64,000 nt of DNA from Streptomyces stelliscabiei (lineage in GTDB: Bacteria > Actinomycetota > Actinomycetes > Streptomycetales > Streptomycetaceae). Positions 10,209 to 19,327 of this stretch are shown one piece after another. The stretch is from positions 8,308,001-8,372,000 of the forward strand of contig NZ_JADBGF010000001.1 in the NCBI RefSeq assembly GCF_014873495.1, in the 5' to 3' direction. Under the pieces are notes generated by a model. That model ran no database searches. It had not been told where the DNA came from and saw only the letters and a program-made list of their open reading frames with translations. Made by a program: the position numbers and the translations under genes. Within the stretch, counting starts at the first letter, position 1. The number at the start of each line of letters is the position of its first letter.

Positions 10209-11042
10209 ATGACGCGGTCACAGGACGCCACGCAAACCCAACTCCCGCCCCTGCCAGGGGAGATAATCGCCTACTACGAACGCGGAGGGGAGCACACCCG
10301 CCTCAGGGAGGGCGCGGGGCGGCTGGAGTTCTGGCGCACCCAGGACATCCTGCGGCGGCTCCTGCCGGGCGCCCCCGCGCGTGTGCTCGACGTCGGCGGC
10401 GGCACGGGGATCCACGCCGAATGGCTGGCCGAGGACGGGCACGAGGTCGAGGTCGTCGATCCCGTACCGATGCACGTGGAACGGTCCGGGCGCCTGCCCG
10501 GGGTCATCGCCCGGCTCGGCGACGCCCGGGCGCTGCCCGCCGAGGATGCCGCGTACGACGTCGTGCTGTTCCTCGGACCGCTGTACCACCTGCCCGAACG
10601 CCCGGACCGGGTACGGGCGTTGACGGAGGCCGGCCGGGTGGTCCGCCCCGGTGGCGTGGTGGTCGCGGCCACGATCAACCGCTTCGCGGGGCTCAACGAC
10701 ACCCTCAGGCAGGGGAACTACTTCATCCCGGAGCGCCGCGAGCGCACCGACGCCGTGTCGGGCGACGGCAGGCACCGGTGGTCCCCGGCGGAACCGCACT
10801 TCACCACCGCCTACTTCGCCGACCCCGCCGACGTCCCCGGCGAGTTCACCGAGGCCGGGCTCGCCCACGAGGGGCAGTACGGCGTCGAGGGGGTCGCCTG
10901 GCTGATGGGCGGGGTGGAGGACTGGCTGGACGATCCGGAGCGCCGGGAGGCGGTCCTCGCGGCGACCCGGCGGATCGAGTCGGAGCCGTCACTGCTCGGG
11001 GCGAGCGGGCATGTGCTGACGGTGGGGCGACGGCGTCCCTGA
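10209..11042 (+). CDS. Class I SAM-dependent methyltransferase
   Basis: 277 residues. The SAM-binding glycine motif VLDVGGGTGIHAEWLAEDGHEV is plain (shown here as VLDVGGGTG plus the acidic end of strand 2), followed by the motif with ARLGDARALP and VVLFLGPLYHL, typical of UbiE-like small-molecule methyltransferases. The ATG at 10209 immediately follows a 13-base palindrome, GCACCC-T-GGGTGC at 10196-10208, which could be an operator or simply a hairpin over the start. Substrate unknown. It does not look cotranscribed with the lipoprotein by function. Confidence 0.82.
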   Translation: MTRSQDATQTQLPPLPGEIIAYYERGGEHTRLREGAGRLEFWRTQDILRRLLPGAPARVLDVGGGTGIHAEWLAEDGHEVEVVDPVPMHVERSGRLPGVIARLGDARALPAEDAAYDVVLFLGPLYHLPERPDRVRALTEAGRVVRPGGVVVAATINRFAGLNDTLRQGNYFIPERRERTDAVSGDGRHRWSPAEPHFTTAYFADPADVPGEFTEAGLAHEGQYGVEGVAWLMGGVEDWLDDPERREAVLAATRRIESEPSLLGASGHVLTVGRRRP

Positions 11043-11166
11043 GGGGGCGGCGGTCGTGCCCGATGGGCCGGTGGCCGTCCCCGAGGAGGCGTGGTCGGCC
11101 CTGAGGGGGCCGGTCGAGGGCTGCGTACGATCATCGGACGTCCGTCGCGCAGCGAGGAGTCCGTCC

Positions 11167-12993
11167 GTGTTCACCACCCGCCCCACCCTCCAGGGCACCT
11201 TCGGCATGGTCTCCTCCACGCACTGGCTCGCCTCCCAGTCGGCGATGGCGGTCCTGGAGGACGGCGGCAACGCGTTCGACGCGGCCGTGGCGGCCGGCTT
11301 CGTCCTGCACGTCGTGGAACCCCACCTCAACGGTCCCGCCGGCGAGGTGCCGATCCTCCTCGCGCCGGCGGACGGGGAGGTCCGGGTGCTGTGCGGCCAG
11401 GGGGTGGCGCCCGCCGGGGCGACGGCCCGGCACTACCGGGCACTCGGACTCGAACTGGTCCCCGGCACGGGACCGCTGGCCGCCGCCGTGCCGGGCGCGT
11501 TCGACGCGTGGATGCTCCTGCTGCGCGACCACGGCACCAAGGACCTGGCCGACGTGCTGAAGTACGCCATCGGGTACGCCGAGCACGGCCACGCGCCCGT
11601 GGAGAACGTGGGGGCGACGGTCGAGTCCGTGCGGGACCTCTTCGAGGAGGAGTGGCTGTCGTCGGCGGAGGTGTACCTGCCGGGCGGACGGGCGCCCCGC
11701 CCCGGCGAGCTGTTCCGCAACCCGGCACTGGCCGCGACCTGGCGCAGGCTCCTCGCCGAGACCGCGGGGGCGGGGGACCGGCAGGCCCGTATCGAGGCGG
11801 CCCGCGAGGTCTGGCGCGCCGGATTCGTCGCCGAGGCCCTCGTCCGCCAGTCCGGGCGGCCCACCCTGGACACCAGCGGCGAACGGCACACCGGGACGCT
11901 CACTCTCGCCGACCTCGCCGGCTGGTCCGCGTCCTACGAGGCCCCGGTGACGTACGACTGGAACGGCTGGACCCTGTGCAAGGCGGGTCCCTGGAGCCAG
12001 GGCCCGGTCCTGCTCCAGCAACTCGCCCTGCTGCCGCCGGAGCTGCCCGCCCATGGATCCGCCGCGTACATGCACCTCCTCATCGAGGGCTGCAAGCTCG
12101 CCATGGCGGACCGGGAGGCCTGGTACGGGGACGCGGCGCCGGTCCCGCTCGACGAGCTGCTGTCCGACGAGTACAACGCCGCGCGGCGGGCGCTCGTCGG
12201 TGACTCGGCGTCGTACGAGCTGCTGCCGGGCGCCCCGGGTGGCCGTACGCCGCGACTGAGCGCGCACGCCGGCGTGGTGGCCGGCGACGAAGCGGGCGGC
12301 GCTGCCCCGGGGGCCGGTGAGCCCACCGTCGCCAAGGGGCCCCGGTCGCCGGTGCCGGGGGAGCCCGAGGTCGCGGCCGACGGGAGCACCCGGGGCGACA
12401 CCTGCCACCTCGACATCGTCGACCGCTGGGGCAACATGGTCGCGGCCACGCCCAGCGGCGGCTGGCTGCAGTCCAACCCCGTCGTCCCCGAGCTGGGCTT
12501 CCCGCTCGGCACCCGGCTGCAGATGGCCTGGCTGGAGGAGGGGCTGCCCAACTCCCTCACCCCCGGCCGCCGCCCCCGCACCACCCTCACCCCCTCGCTG
12601 GCGCTGCGCGACGGCGTGCCGGTGATGGCCTTCGGCACCCCCGGCGGCGATCAGCAGGACCAGTGGCAGCTGCACTTCTTCCTCGCCGTCGCCCTGCGCC
12701 CGCCGGTGCGCGGCGGACCCGACCTCCAGGGCGCGATCGACGCCCCGAACTGGCACAACGACAGCTTCCCCGGCTCCTTCTACCCGCGCGGCACGCGCCC
12801 CGGCAGTGTCACCGTCGAGTCCCGGACGCCCCCGGAGGTCGTCGAGGAGCTGCGCCGGCGCGGCCACGACCTCGTGATCGGCGAGGCCTGGTCCGAGGGC
12901 AGGCTGTGCGCGGTCGCCCGCGACCCCCGCAGCGGGGTGCTGTCGGCGGCGGCCAACCCGCGCGGGATGCAGGGGTACGCGGTCGGGCGCTGA
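11167..12993 (+). CDS. Gamma-glutamyltransferase family protein
   Basis: 608 residues. The family N-terminus (GMVSSTHWLASQSAMAVLEDGGNAFDAAVAAG) and the autoprocessing junction are present, with the presumed N-terminal nucleophile Thr412 in GDTCHLDIVDRWGNMV. The second threonine of the usual TTH triplet is Cys here. A low-complexity Gly/Ala/Pro stretch (about 370-405) precedes the processing site. These enzymes act on glutathione or gamma-glutamyl/acyl amides and are often exported, but no signal peptide is apparent here. The GTG at 11167 has GAGGAG upstream and fits better than frame extensions. It may be an acylase-like rather than true glutathione enzyme. Confidence 0.85.
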   Translation: MFTTRPTLQGTFGMVSSTHWLASQSAMAVLEDGGNAFDAAVAAGFVLHVVEPHLNGPAGEVPILLAPADGEVRVLCGQGVAPAGATARHYRALGLELVPGTGPLAAAVPGAFDAWMLLLRDHGTKDLADVLKYAIGYAEHGHAPVENVGATVESVRDLFEEEWLSSAEVYLPGGRAPRPGELFRNPALAATWRRLLAETAGAGDRQARIEAAREVWRAGFVAEALVRQSGRPTLDTSGERHTGTLTLADLAGWSASYEAPVTYDWNGWTLCKAGPWSQGPVLLQQLALLPPELPAHGSAAYMHLLIEGCKLAMADREAWYGDAAPVPLDELLSDEYNAARRALVGDSASYELLPGAPGGRTPRLSAHAGVVAGDEAGGAAPGAGEPTVAKGPRSPVPGEPEVAADGSTRGDTCHLDIVDRWGNMVAATPSGGWLQSNPVVPELGFPLGTRLQMAWLEEGLPNSLTPGRRPRTTLTPSLALRDGVPVMAFGTPGGDQQDQWQLHFFLAVALRPPVRGGPDLQGAIDAPNWHNDSFPGSFYPRGTRPGSVTVESRTPPEVVEELRRRGHDLVIGEAWSEGRLCAVARDPRSGVLSAAANPRGMQGYAVGR

Positions 12994-13086
12994 GCGCGGG
13001 GCGCGTCGCGGATCCTGCTCGCGGCGGCACCGTCCGCCCCCGGTGTTCACGGCGATTCCCTACCGAATACACCGAGCGGGAGGGGA

Positions 13087-13109
13087 TTGTCAGTGCCACG
13101 TGCTGTCAT
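13087..13109 (+). promoter_or_regulatory. PafBC/RecA-NDp-type DNA-damage promoter
   Basis: TTGTCAGTG at 13087-13095, 8 bases, then TGTCAT at 13104-13109. This matches the -35 and spacing of the LexA-independent mycolic-actinomycete damage promoter (TTGTCAGTG-N8-TAGNNT); the -10 is imperfect. Transcription would start at about 13116, the first base of the next ATG, so the mRNA would be leaderless. Confidence 0.5.
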
Positions 13110-13115
13110 GGAGAC

Positions 13116-13961
13116 ATGATCGAAGACACCGAAACCATCGACGAGTTTCTCGCCCGGCACGCCTCGGACGTCGAGGAGGCGATCCGCAAGGCCGCCGCGG
13201 CGGAGATCATGCCGCGCTTCCGGCAGCTCGCCGCGCACGAGGTGGACCAGAAGGCCGGCCCGCACGACCTGGTGACCGACGCCGACCGCAAGGCCGAGCT
13301 GTATCTGACGGAGGCGCTCTCCGCGCTGCTGCCGGGCTCGGTCGTGGTGGGGGAGGAGGCGGTGCACGCCGACCCCGCGTCGTACGGGGCGCTCCAGGGC
13401 GACGCGCCCGTCTGGATCGTCGACCCGGTGGACGGCACCCGCCAGTTCGTCAACGGCGACCCCGGCTTCTGCACCCTCGTCGCCCTGGCCCGGGGCGGTG
13501 TCCTGCACGCCTCCTGGACGTACGCCCCCGCCCTGGACCGGATCGCCGTGGCGATCCGCGGCCGGGGTGCCACCGTCGACGGCGTACCCCTGCGCGCCGG
13601 TTCGCCCGACCCGGGCCGGGACCTCGACATCGCCACCTCGCACCCGGACTACACCACGCCGGAGCAGAAGCGGGCCCTGCTCGGCCTCTGGACGGACGGC
13701 GTGGCGCCGCGTGCCTGCGGTTCGGCGGGGCTGGAGTATCTCGCCGTCGCCGAGGGCCGGCTGGACGCGACCGCGTTCTCCTGGGAGGCCGCCTGGGACC
13801 ACGCGGCCGGGCTGCTGCTCGTCGAGGAGGCGGGCGGTGCCCACCTCACCCTGGCCGGCGAGCCCTTCCGTATAACCGGCGGCAACGCCCTGCCCTTCAC
13901 CGCGGCCCGGGACGCGGCCACGGCCCGCCGGGTGGTGGGGCTGCTGGCGGGCGGCGCTTGA
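13116..13961 (+). CDS. Inositol-monophosphatase family phosphatase (HisN-like)
   Basis: 281 residues. The Li-sensitive phosphatase signature is complete: the first metal Glu in VVGEEAVH, the central WIVDPVDGTRQFVNG motif, and the C-terminal SWEAAWDHAAG motif. The superfamily includes inositol monophosphatase, histidinol-phosphate phosphatase and 3'(2'),5'-bisphosphate nucleotidase, and I cannot decide the substrate. The ATG at 13116 is chosen because it is the expected transcription start of a damage-type promoter and the family begins here. It stands alone between the gamma-glutamyltransferase and the FAD oxidoreductase. Confidence 0.85.
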   Translation: MIEDTETIDEFLARHASDVEEAIRKAAAAEIMPRFRQLAAHEVDQKAGPHDLVTDADRKAELYLTEALSALLPGSVVVGEEAVHADPASYGALQGDAPVWIVDPVDGTRQFVNGDPGFCTLVALARGGVLHASWTYAPALDRIAVAIRGRGATVDGVPLRAGSPDPGRDLDIATSHPDYTTPEQKRALLGLWTDGVAPRACGSAGLEYLAVAEGRLDATAFSWEAAWDHAAGLLLVEEAGGAHLTLAGEPFRITGGNALPFTAARDAATARRVVGLLAGGA

Positions 13962-14109
13962 CGCGACAGGCGGAAGCGCCACCTCCGCCGGTTGGCCGTG
14001 GCCGCCTCCCGGGCCCGTCGGTGGCCGGGCATATCCTGAGCGCAGGTCTGTCCGCGGGCGGGGATTGCGTCGGCGGAGTACGGCCATCGGCTGACGAAGG
14101 GGTCCGGAC

Positions 14110-15531
14110 GTGCCGTCGATGCTCGACGCGGTGGTGGTGGGGGCGGGGCCGAACGGCCTGACGGCTGCCGTGGAGCTGGCTCGCCGCGGCTTCTCCGTGG
14201 CCGTGTTCGAGGCGAAGTCCACCGTGGGCGGGGGCTCCCGCACCGCGGAGCTGACCCTGCCGGGGTTCCGCCACGACCCCTGTGCGGCCGCGCACCCGCT
14301 CGGCGTCAACTCTCCCGCGTTCAAGGCGATGCCGCTGCACCGCTACGGCCTGGAGTGGCTGCACGCCGAGCTGCCCATGGCGCACCCCTTCCCCGACGGC
14401 TCGGCGGCCGTGCTGTCGCGCTCGGTGGGGGAGACGGCCGCCTCGTTCGGTCCGCGTGACGCCGGCGCGTACCGCAGGCTGGTCGAGCCGTTCCTGCCCA
14501 AGTGGGACACGCTCGCCCGGGACTTCATGTCGCTGCCGCTGTCCGCGCTGCCCCGCGACCCGGTCACCCTCGCCCGGTTCGGACTGGCCGGGCTGCCGCC
14601 GTCCACCTGGCTGATGCGCCGCTTCAAGGACGAGCGGGCCAAGGCGCTGTTCGCCGGCCTCGTCGCCCATGTCATCGCCCCGCTCGGCGGCCTCGCCACC
14701 GGTGCGGTGGGGCTGGTCTTCGCGCTGGCCGCGCACGCCGCGGGCTGGCCGGTCGCCCGGGGCGGCTCGCAGGCCATCGCCGACGCGCTCACCGCCTATC
14801 TGAAGGACCTCGGCGGCACCGTCCACACCGACTACGAGGTCAAGCGCCTCGACGACCTGCCGCCCGCGCGCGCGTACGTCTTCGACACCTCGCCCACCGC
14901 GCTGGCCCGGATCGCGGGCTTCGGCGGTCACTACGAGCAGTACCGCTACGGTGCGAGCGTCTTCAAGCTCGACTACGCGCTCGACGGCCCCGTGCCGTGG
15001 ACCGCCGAGGAGGCGCGCCGTGCCGGGACCGTGCAGGTCGGGGCGAGCCGTGCCGAGATCGGCGCGGCGCTCGACGCGGCCTCCCGGCACGGCCGGGCGC
15101 CCGACAGGCCGTTCCTGATCACCGTGCAGCCCAGCCTGGTCGACCCGAGCCGGGCCCCCGAGGGCAAGCACGTCTTCTGGGCCTACGGCCATGTGCCCAA
15201 CGGCTGGACGGGCGATCTGACCGACGCCGTCGAGCGGCAACTGGAGCGGTTCGCCCCGGGGTTCCGCGACCGTGTCCTCGCGCGCGCCACCGCCGGCCCG
15301 CCCGAACTCGCCGCGCACAACGCCAACTACGTGGGCGGTGACATCGCCTGCGGCGCGGCTTCCGGACTCCAGTTGCTGCTCCGCCCCAAGCTCTCGCTCG
15401 CCCCGTACAGCACCCCGCACCCGGCCGTCTTCCTCTGCTCCTCGGCGACCCCGCCCGGCCCCGGCGTGCACGGCATGTCGGGACACAACGCGGCCAAGGC
15501 GGTCTGGCGCAGGCTGCGCCAGGAACGCTGA
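14110..15531 (+). CDS. FAD-dependent oxidoreductase, phytoene-desaturase-like
   Basis: 473 residues. The N-terminus is a Rossmann dinucleotide-binding fold (VVVGAGPNGLTAAVELARRG, ending in the acidic residue of FEAKS) with the GG motif typical of the phytoene desaturase/NAD(P)/FAD oxidoreductase group. The C-terminal FAD signature (GPGVHGMSGHNAAK) is also present. The start is GTG at 14110 with an AAGGGG site; an ATG three codons later is an alternative. No carotenoid genes are nearby, so the substrate is unknown. It precedes the ebo operon but is separated from it by a promoter region. Confidence 0.83.
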   Translation: MPSMLDAVVVGAGPNGLTAAVELARRGFSVAVFEAKSTVGGGSRTAELTLPGFRHDPCAAAHPLGVNSPAFKAMPLHRYGLEWLHAELPMAHPFPDGSAAVLSRSVGETAASFGPRDAGAYRRLVEPFLPKWDTLARDFMSLPLSALPRDPVTLARFGLAGLPPSTWLMRRFKDERAKALFAGLVAHVIAPLGGLATGAVGLVFALAAHAAGWPVARGGSQAIADALTAYLKDLGGTVHTDYEVKRLDDLPPARAYVFDTSPTALARIAGFGGHYEQYRYGASVFKLDYALDGPVPWTAEEARRAGTVQVGASRAEIGAALDAASRHGRAPDRPFLITVQPSLVDPSRAPEGKHVFWAYGHVPNGWTGDLTDAVERQLERFAPGFRDRVLARATAGPPELAAHNANYVGGDIACGAASGLQLLLRPKLSLAPYSTPHPAVFLCSSATPPGPGVHGMSGHNAAKAVWRRLRQER

Positions 15532-15574
15532 GACGCGCCCGGCGCGCTGGGCATGTCACGAACGGACAAAGATC

Positions 15575-15618
15575 TTCACGTTTTCTCCATGTGAATGTTC
15601 AAGTCACCTGGGTAAGTT
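15575..15618 (+). promoter_or_regulatory. Candidate promoter/operator of the ebo operon
   Basis: A TAAGTT -10-like hexamer at 15613-15618 lies 6 bases before the ATG at 15625, so the transcript would start at or next to the start codon (leaderless); no ribosome-binding site is present. Upstream lie TTCAC (15575-15579) and GTGAA (15591-15595) as an inverted repeat, and TGAATGTTCA (15592-15601), a short palindrome. The stretch is AT-richer than its surroundings. The -35 element is not convincing. Confidence 0.4.
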
Positions 15619-15624
15619 GCCGCC

Positions 15625-16620
15625 ATGAATGATCGGAGTGCGTTACCGGACTCCGGCTCGCGGCCTGCCGTGGGCCTCGCCGACCTCGCACAACTCGTGC
15701 GCGCACCCGCCGCCCTGAGCGTTCCGGGCGACGTGCTCGCGGGTGCCGCCGCGGCGGGACACCCGCTCGGTGCGCGGACGTTCGGTGTGATGGGTTCGTC
15801 CGTCTGCCTCTACTGGGCCGGCATGGCCCTCAACGACTACGCCGACGCCACGATCGACGCGGTAGAGCGTCCCGAACGCCCCGTCCCGTCGGGCCGGGTC
15901 CCGCGCCGCACCGCCCTCGCCGTCGCCGGCGCCCTGACCGCCGGGGGCCTCGCGCTCGCCGCCGCCTCGGGGGGCCGCCGGAGTCTGCTCGGGGCGCTGC
16001 CCCTGGCCGGCGCCGTCTGGGCGTACGACCTGAAGCTCAAGTCCACCCCGGCGGGCCCGGCCGCCATGGCCGGCGCACGTGCCCTGGACGTCCTCGCGGG
16101 CGCCCTGGCCGCCGGGCGCGGCAGGGAGCGTGCGGCCTCGACCGGTACCGCCCTGCTGCGCGGTGCCGTCCCCGCGGCGCTGATCGGTGCCCACACCTAC
16201 ACGTTGACCGCGCTGAGCCGTCACGAGATCTCGGGCGCCCCCGCCCGGCTGCCGGCCACGACCCTCGCCGCCTCCACGACCACCGCCCTCGCGGCGGCCC
16301 TCCCGGCCGTCCGCACGGCCGTCGCCCACCGCGCGGAGCGCGAGGGGACCGCCGACGTGTCACCCTCGGCCGCGGCCCGGGCCGTCGTGGTCACCGCCGG
16401 AGCCCTCGCCTACCTCGGCAGCTACGGCACGGCCCAGGCCCGCGCCGTACGGGAGCCGTCGGGCGAGAACGTACGGCGGGCCGTCGGGGCCGGGATCCTC
16501 GGTCTGATGCCCCTGCAGGCCGCGCTGACCGCACGGAGCGGAGCCACGGCCGCGGCGGCGGCCCTGGGTGTCGTCCACCCCCTCGCGCGACGGCTCGCGC
16601 GACGCATCTCCCCCACCTGA
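15625..16620 (+). CDS. eboC: UbiA-like prenyltransferase, EboC family (SCO6053-type)
   Basis: 331 residues, an integral membrane protein with about eight hydrophobic segments. The first Asp-rich motif, NDYADATIDAVERPERPVPSG, carries the NDxxDxxxD and RPxRPxPSG pattern of UbiA prenyltransferases; the second (YDLKLKSTPAGP) is shorter than in quinone enzymes. In ebo clusters this protein is the putative membrane component of a metabolite export or modification route. Codon 7 is TTA (15643-15645), a codon read only by the developmental tRNA encoded by bldA. First gene of a seven-gene operon. Confidence 0.83.
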   Translation: MNDRSALPDSGSRPAVGLADLAQLVRAPAALSVPGDVLAGAAAAGHPLGARTFGVMGSSVCLYWAGMALNDYADATIDAVERPERPVPSGRVPRRTALAVAGALTAGGLALAAASGGRRSLLGALPLAGAVWAYDLKLKSTPAGPAAMAGARALDVLAGALAAGRGRERAASTGTALLRGAVPAALIGAHTYTLTALSRHEISGAPARLPATTLAASTTTALAAALPAVRTAVAHRAEREGTADVSPSAAARAVVVTAGALAYLGSYGTAQARAVREPSGENVRRAVGAGILGLMPLQAALTARSGATAAAAALGVVHPLARRLARRISPT

Positions 16621-16651
16621 GAAGCACGGACCTCTACGGAGGAAAGCCGAC

Positions 16652-17500
16652 ATGACCCCGCCCCCCACCCCCCTCAGATTCGGCTACGGCACCAACGGCT
16701 TCACCAACCACCGGCTCGCCGACGCCCTCGCGGTCCTCGCCGACCTCGGCTACGACGGCGTCGCGCTCACCCTCGACCACGGCCACCTCGACCCCTACGC
16801 GCCGGACCTGCCCCGACGGGTGGACGCCGTCGCCCGGGACCTGGCCCGGCACGGACTCGACGTGACGGTCGAGACCGGCGCCCCCTATCTCCTGGACCCC
16901 TGGGGCAAGCACCACCCGACCCTCATGGCGGACGGGGCCGAGCGCAGGATCGACCTGCTGCGGCGGGCCGTCCGCATCGCCGCCGACCTCGGCTCGCCCA
17001 CCGTCCACCTGTGCAGCGGCCCCGCGCCGGACGACGGACTGCCGGAGCGGGACGCCTGGAAGCGGCTCGCGGCGGGCGTCGAGACCGTCCTGGACACGGC
17101 GGGGGAGTGCGGCGTCTCGCTGGCCTTCGAACCCGAGCCGTACATGTTCGTCGACACCGTGGAACGGTGCCTGGAACTCGCCGAGTTGACCGGCGGACAC
17201 GAACTGTTCGGGATCACCCTGGACGTGGGGCACGCGCACTGCGTGGAGGACCGGACGGTTCTGGAGTGCGTCCGCCTCGCCGCCCCGCGCCTGCTGAACG
17301 TGCAGATCGAGGACATGCGCCGGGGCGTCCACCAGCACCTCGAACTCGGCGCCGGCGAGATCGACTTCCCACCCGTACTCGCCGCCCTCCAGGACCTCGA
17401 CCACCGTGGACTGGTCTCCGTGGAGATCCAGGGCGGCTCCCTCGACGCCCCCGAAGTGGCCCGTCGCTCACTGGACTTCCTCCGCGCGGCGACGGCCTGA
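16652..17500 (+). CDS. Sugar phosphate isomerase/epimerase (TIM barrel) of the ebo cluster
   Basis: 282 residues. The AP-endonuclease-2/xylose-isomerase-like TIM barrel starts RFGYGTNGFTNHRLADALAVL. Likely metal ligands are Glu in LAFEPEPYMF, Asp/His in LDVGHAHC, and Glu/His in QIEDMRRGVHQH, ending VSVEIQGGS. The ATG at 16652 is preceded by GGAGGAAAG and lies 31 bases after the prenyltransferase stop, so the genes are one operon. Many actinobacterial ebo clusters carry an isomerase of this type in addition to EboE. The sugar or cyclitol substrate is unknown. Confidence 0.8.
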   Translation: MTPPPTPLRFGYGTNGFTNHRLADALAVLADLGYDGVALTLDHGHLDPYAPDLPRRVDAVARDLARHGLDVTVETGAPYLLDPWGKHHPTLMADGAERRIDLLRRAVRIAADLGSPTVHLCSGPAPDDGLPERDAWKRLAAGVETVLDTAGECGVSLAFEPEPYMFVDTVERCLELAELTGGHELFGITLDVGHAHCVEDRTVLECVRLAAPRLLNVQIEDMRRGVHQHLELGAGEIDFPPVLAALQDLDHRGLVSVEIQGGSLDAPEVARRSLDFLRAATA

Positions 17501-17563
17501 CCCCGACCCGGCCCGACGACCACCCCCCTCAAGTCCTCCCACCCCACAAGAGGTCGTTCCGTC

Positions 17564-18385
17564 ATGCTCTCCACCGGACTGCCGAACGCCGCGTCACCCG
17601 ATCCGGCCGAACCCCCCGACCCCCCCGATCCCCGAACCCTCCTCGCCCGGCACCCGCTGGACGCGGCGGCCCGCGCCTGGCTCGACGAGGCCGTGGCCCG
17701 GGTCGCCGACCGGCCCGCCGCGATCCGCGCCCTGTTCCCCGCCGTCCGACGACGCTGCGGCCGCGCCCCGCTGGACGCGCGCCTCACCGTCGACGAGGCC
17801 GCCCGCGCCGTGCTGCTCACCGCGCTGCCGCTGGGCGGCCAGCCGCTCGCCGACGAACTGGCGGGTCTCTTCCGCCACGGCGACCCGGCCGAACAGCGGG
17901 CCGTCCTGCGCGCCCTGCACCTGTTCACCGACGCCGAGGGCGGCGGCACGGGCCGCGAACCCCTCGGCGACCTCGCCCTGCCGCTCGTCCGCGAGGCGCT
18001 GCGCGGCAACGACAGCGGCGTCGTCGAGGCCGCCCTCGGCCCGTACGGAGCCGCGCTCCTTCCCCAGGCCGAGTACCGGCAGGCCGTGCTCAAGTGCGTC
18101 TTCCAGGAGATCCCACTGGACCGGATCGCCGGTCTCACCACCCGCGCGGACGCCGAACTCGCCCGCATGCTCGCCGACTTCGCCCACGAGCGGGTCGCCG
18201 CCGGACGGGACGTACCGGCGGACATCTGGCCCGTCGTCGTCGCCTTCCCCGCCGCCGGGCGCCCGGCCGGCCGGCTCACCGCCGAGACGCGCGCCGCCGC
18301 GCCCGGCCGCCGGGAGGCCGCCGAGCGCGCCCTGCGGGCTCTGAACCGCGCCGCGGCCCACGCCCGGACCACCACCGCCCCCTGA
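17564..18385 (+). CDS. eboA: EboA domain-containing protein
   Basis: 273 residues, soluble, rich in Ala and Arg, probably all-helical. The TRADAELARMLADFAHERVAAGR and ALFPAVRRRCGR regions fit the EboA family, whose biochemical role is not known. EboA accompanies EboB, EboC and EboE in bacteria and eustigmatophyte algae, and in cyanobacteria the cluster is linked to moving a scytonemin precursor to the periplasm. The ATG follows the isomerase stop by 63 bases. The 3' end of the gene lies inside a 26-bp tandem duplication. Confidence 0.8.
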   Translation: MLSTGLPNAASPDPAEPPDPPDPRTLLARHPLDAAARAWLDEAVARVADRPAAIRALFPAVRRRCGRAPLDARLTVDEAARAVLLTALPLGGQPLADELAGLFRHGDPAEQRAVLRALHLFTDAEGGGTGREPLGDLALPLVREALRGNDSGVVEAALGPYGAALLPQAEYRQAVLKCVFQEIPLDRIAGLTTRADAELARMLADFAHERVAAGRDVPADIWPVVVAFPAAGRPAGRLTAETRAAAPGRREAAERALRALNRAAAHARTTTAP

Positions 18386-18432
18386 GCACACCGCGTCGTA
18401 CCGCCCCCTGAGCACACCGCGTCGTACCGCCC
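18374..18432 (+). repeat. 26-bp tandem repeat spanning the eboA stop
   Basis: Two perfect 26-bp copies (18374-18399 and 18400-18425; unit begins ACCGCCCCCTGAGCACACCG) and a partial third (ACCGCCC). Copy one contains the eboA TGA; copy two is untranslated. It looks like a recent slippage duplication. Confidence 0.9.
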
Positions 18433-18461
18433 ACGGAACACCCCGAGACAGAGGTCCGCAC

Positions 18462-19316
18462 GTGCGCATCTTCGACCCCCACATCCACATGACCTCCCGC
18501 ACCACCGACGACTACGAGGCGATGCACGCGGCCGGAGTGCGCGCCGTCGTCGAGCCGGCCTTCTGGCTCGGCCAGCCCCGCACCTCGCCGGAGAGCTTCT
18601 ACGACTACTTCGACGCCCTGCTCGGCTGGGAGCCCTACCGGGCCGCCCAGTTCGGCATCCAGCACTTCTGCACGATCGCGCTCAACCCCAAGGAGGCCAA
18701 TGACCCGCGCTGCCGGCCCGTGCTGGACGAACTGCCGCGCTATCTCGCCAAGGACCGGGTCGTCGCCGTCGGCGAGATCGGCTACGACTCGATGACGCCG
18801 GAGGAGGACGAGGCCCTCGCGCTCCAGCTCCGGCTCGCGATCGAGCACGAACTGCCCGTCCTCGTCCACACCCCGCACCGCGACAAGGCCACCGGCACCC
18901 GCCGGACCCTGGACGTCGTACGGGAGTCGGGCATCGCCCCCGAACGCGTCGTCCTCGACCACCTCAACGAGCTGACCGTCGGCATGGTGCTCGACAGCGG
19001 CTGCTGGGCCGGGTTCTCGGTCTACCCGAGGACCAAGATGAGCGAGGACCGCATGGTGACCATCCTCCAGGAGCACGGCACCGAGCGCGTGCTCGTCAAC
19101 TCGGCCGCCGACTGGGGCCGTTCGGACCCTCTCAAGACCAGGAGGACCGCCGACGCCATGCTCGCCGCCGGGTTCGACGACGACACCGTGGACCGGGTGC
19201 TGTGGCGCAACCCCGTCGCCTTCTACGGGCAGAGCGGCCGGCTGGACCTCGACGAGCCCAAGCCGGACGAGGAGTCGAGCTTCCAGGGCAACTCCGTCCG
19301 GCGCGGCGGCGAGTGA
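18462..19316 (+). CDS. eboB: TatD-family metal-dependent hydrolase, EboB
   Basis: 284 residues from a GTG with GAGG upstream. The amidohydrolase-fold metal motif FDPHIHM opens the protein. Further likely ligands are Glu in VGEIGYDS, His in VLVHTPHRD, His in LDHLNEL and Asp in NSAADWG. TatD relatives hydrolyse phosphodiesters or lactone/amide bonds, and EboB is the ebo-specific branch. It follows the tandem repeat and precedes eboE by 11 bases with GAGAGGACGG as ribosome-binding region. Confidence 0.83.
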   Translation: MRIFDPHIHMTSRTTDDYEAMHAAGVRAVVEPAFWLGQPRTSPESFYDYFDALLGWEPYRAAQFGIQHFCTIALNPKEANDPRCRPVLDELPRYLAKDRVVAVGEIGYDSMTPEEDEALALQLRLAIEHELPVLVHTPHRDKATGTRRTLDVVRESGIAPERVVLDHLNELTVGMVLDSGCWAGFSVYPRTKMSEDRMVTILQEHGTERVLVNSAADWGRSDPLKTRRTADAMLAAGFDDDTVDRVLWRNPVAFYGQSGRLDLDEPKPDEESSFQGNSVRRGGE

Positions 19317-19327
19317 GAGGACGGACC

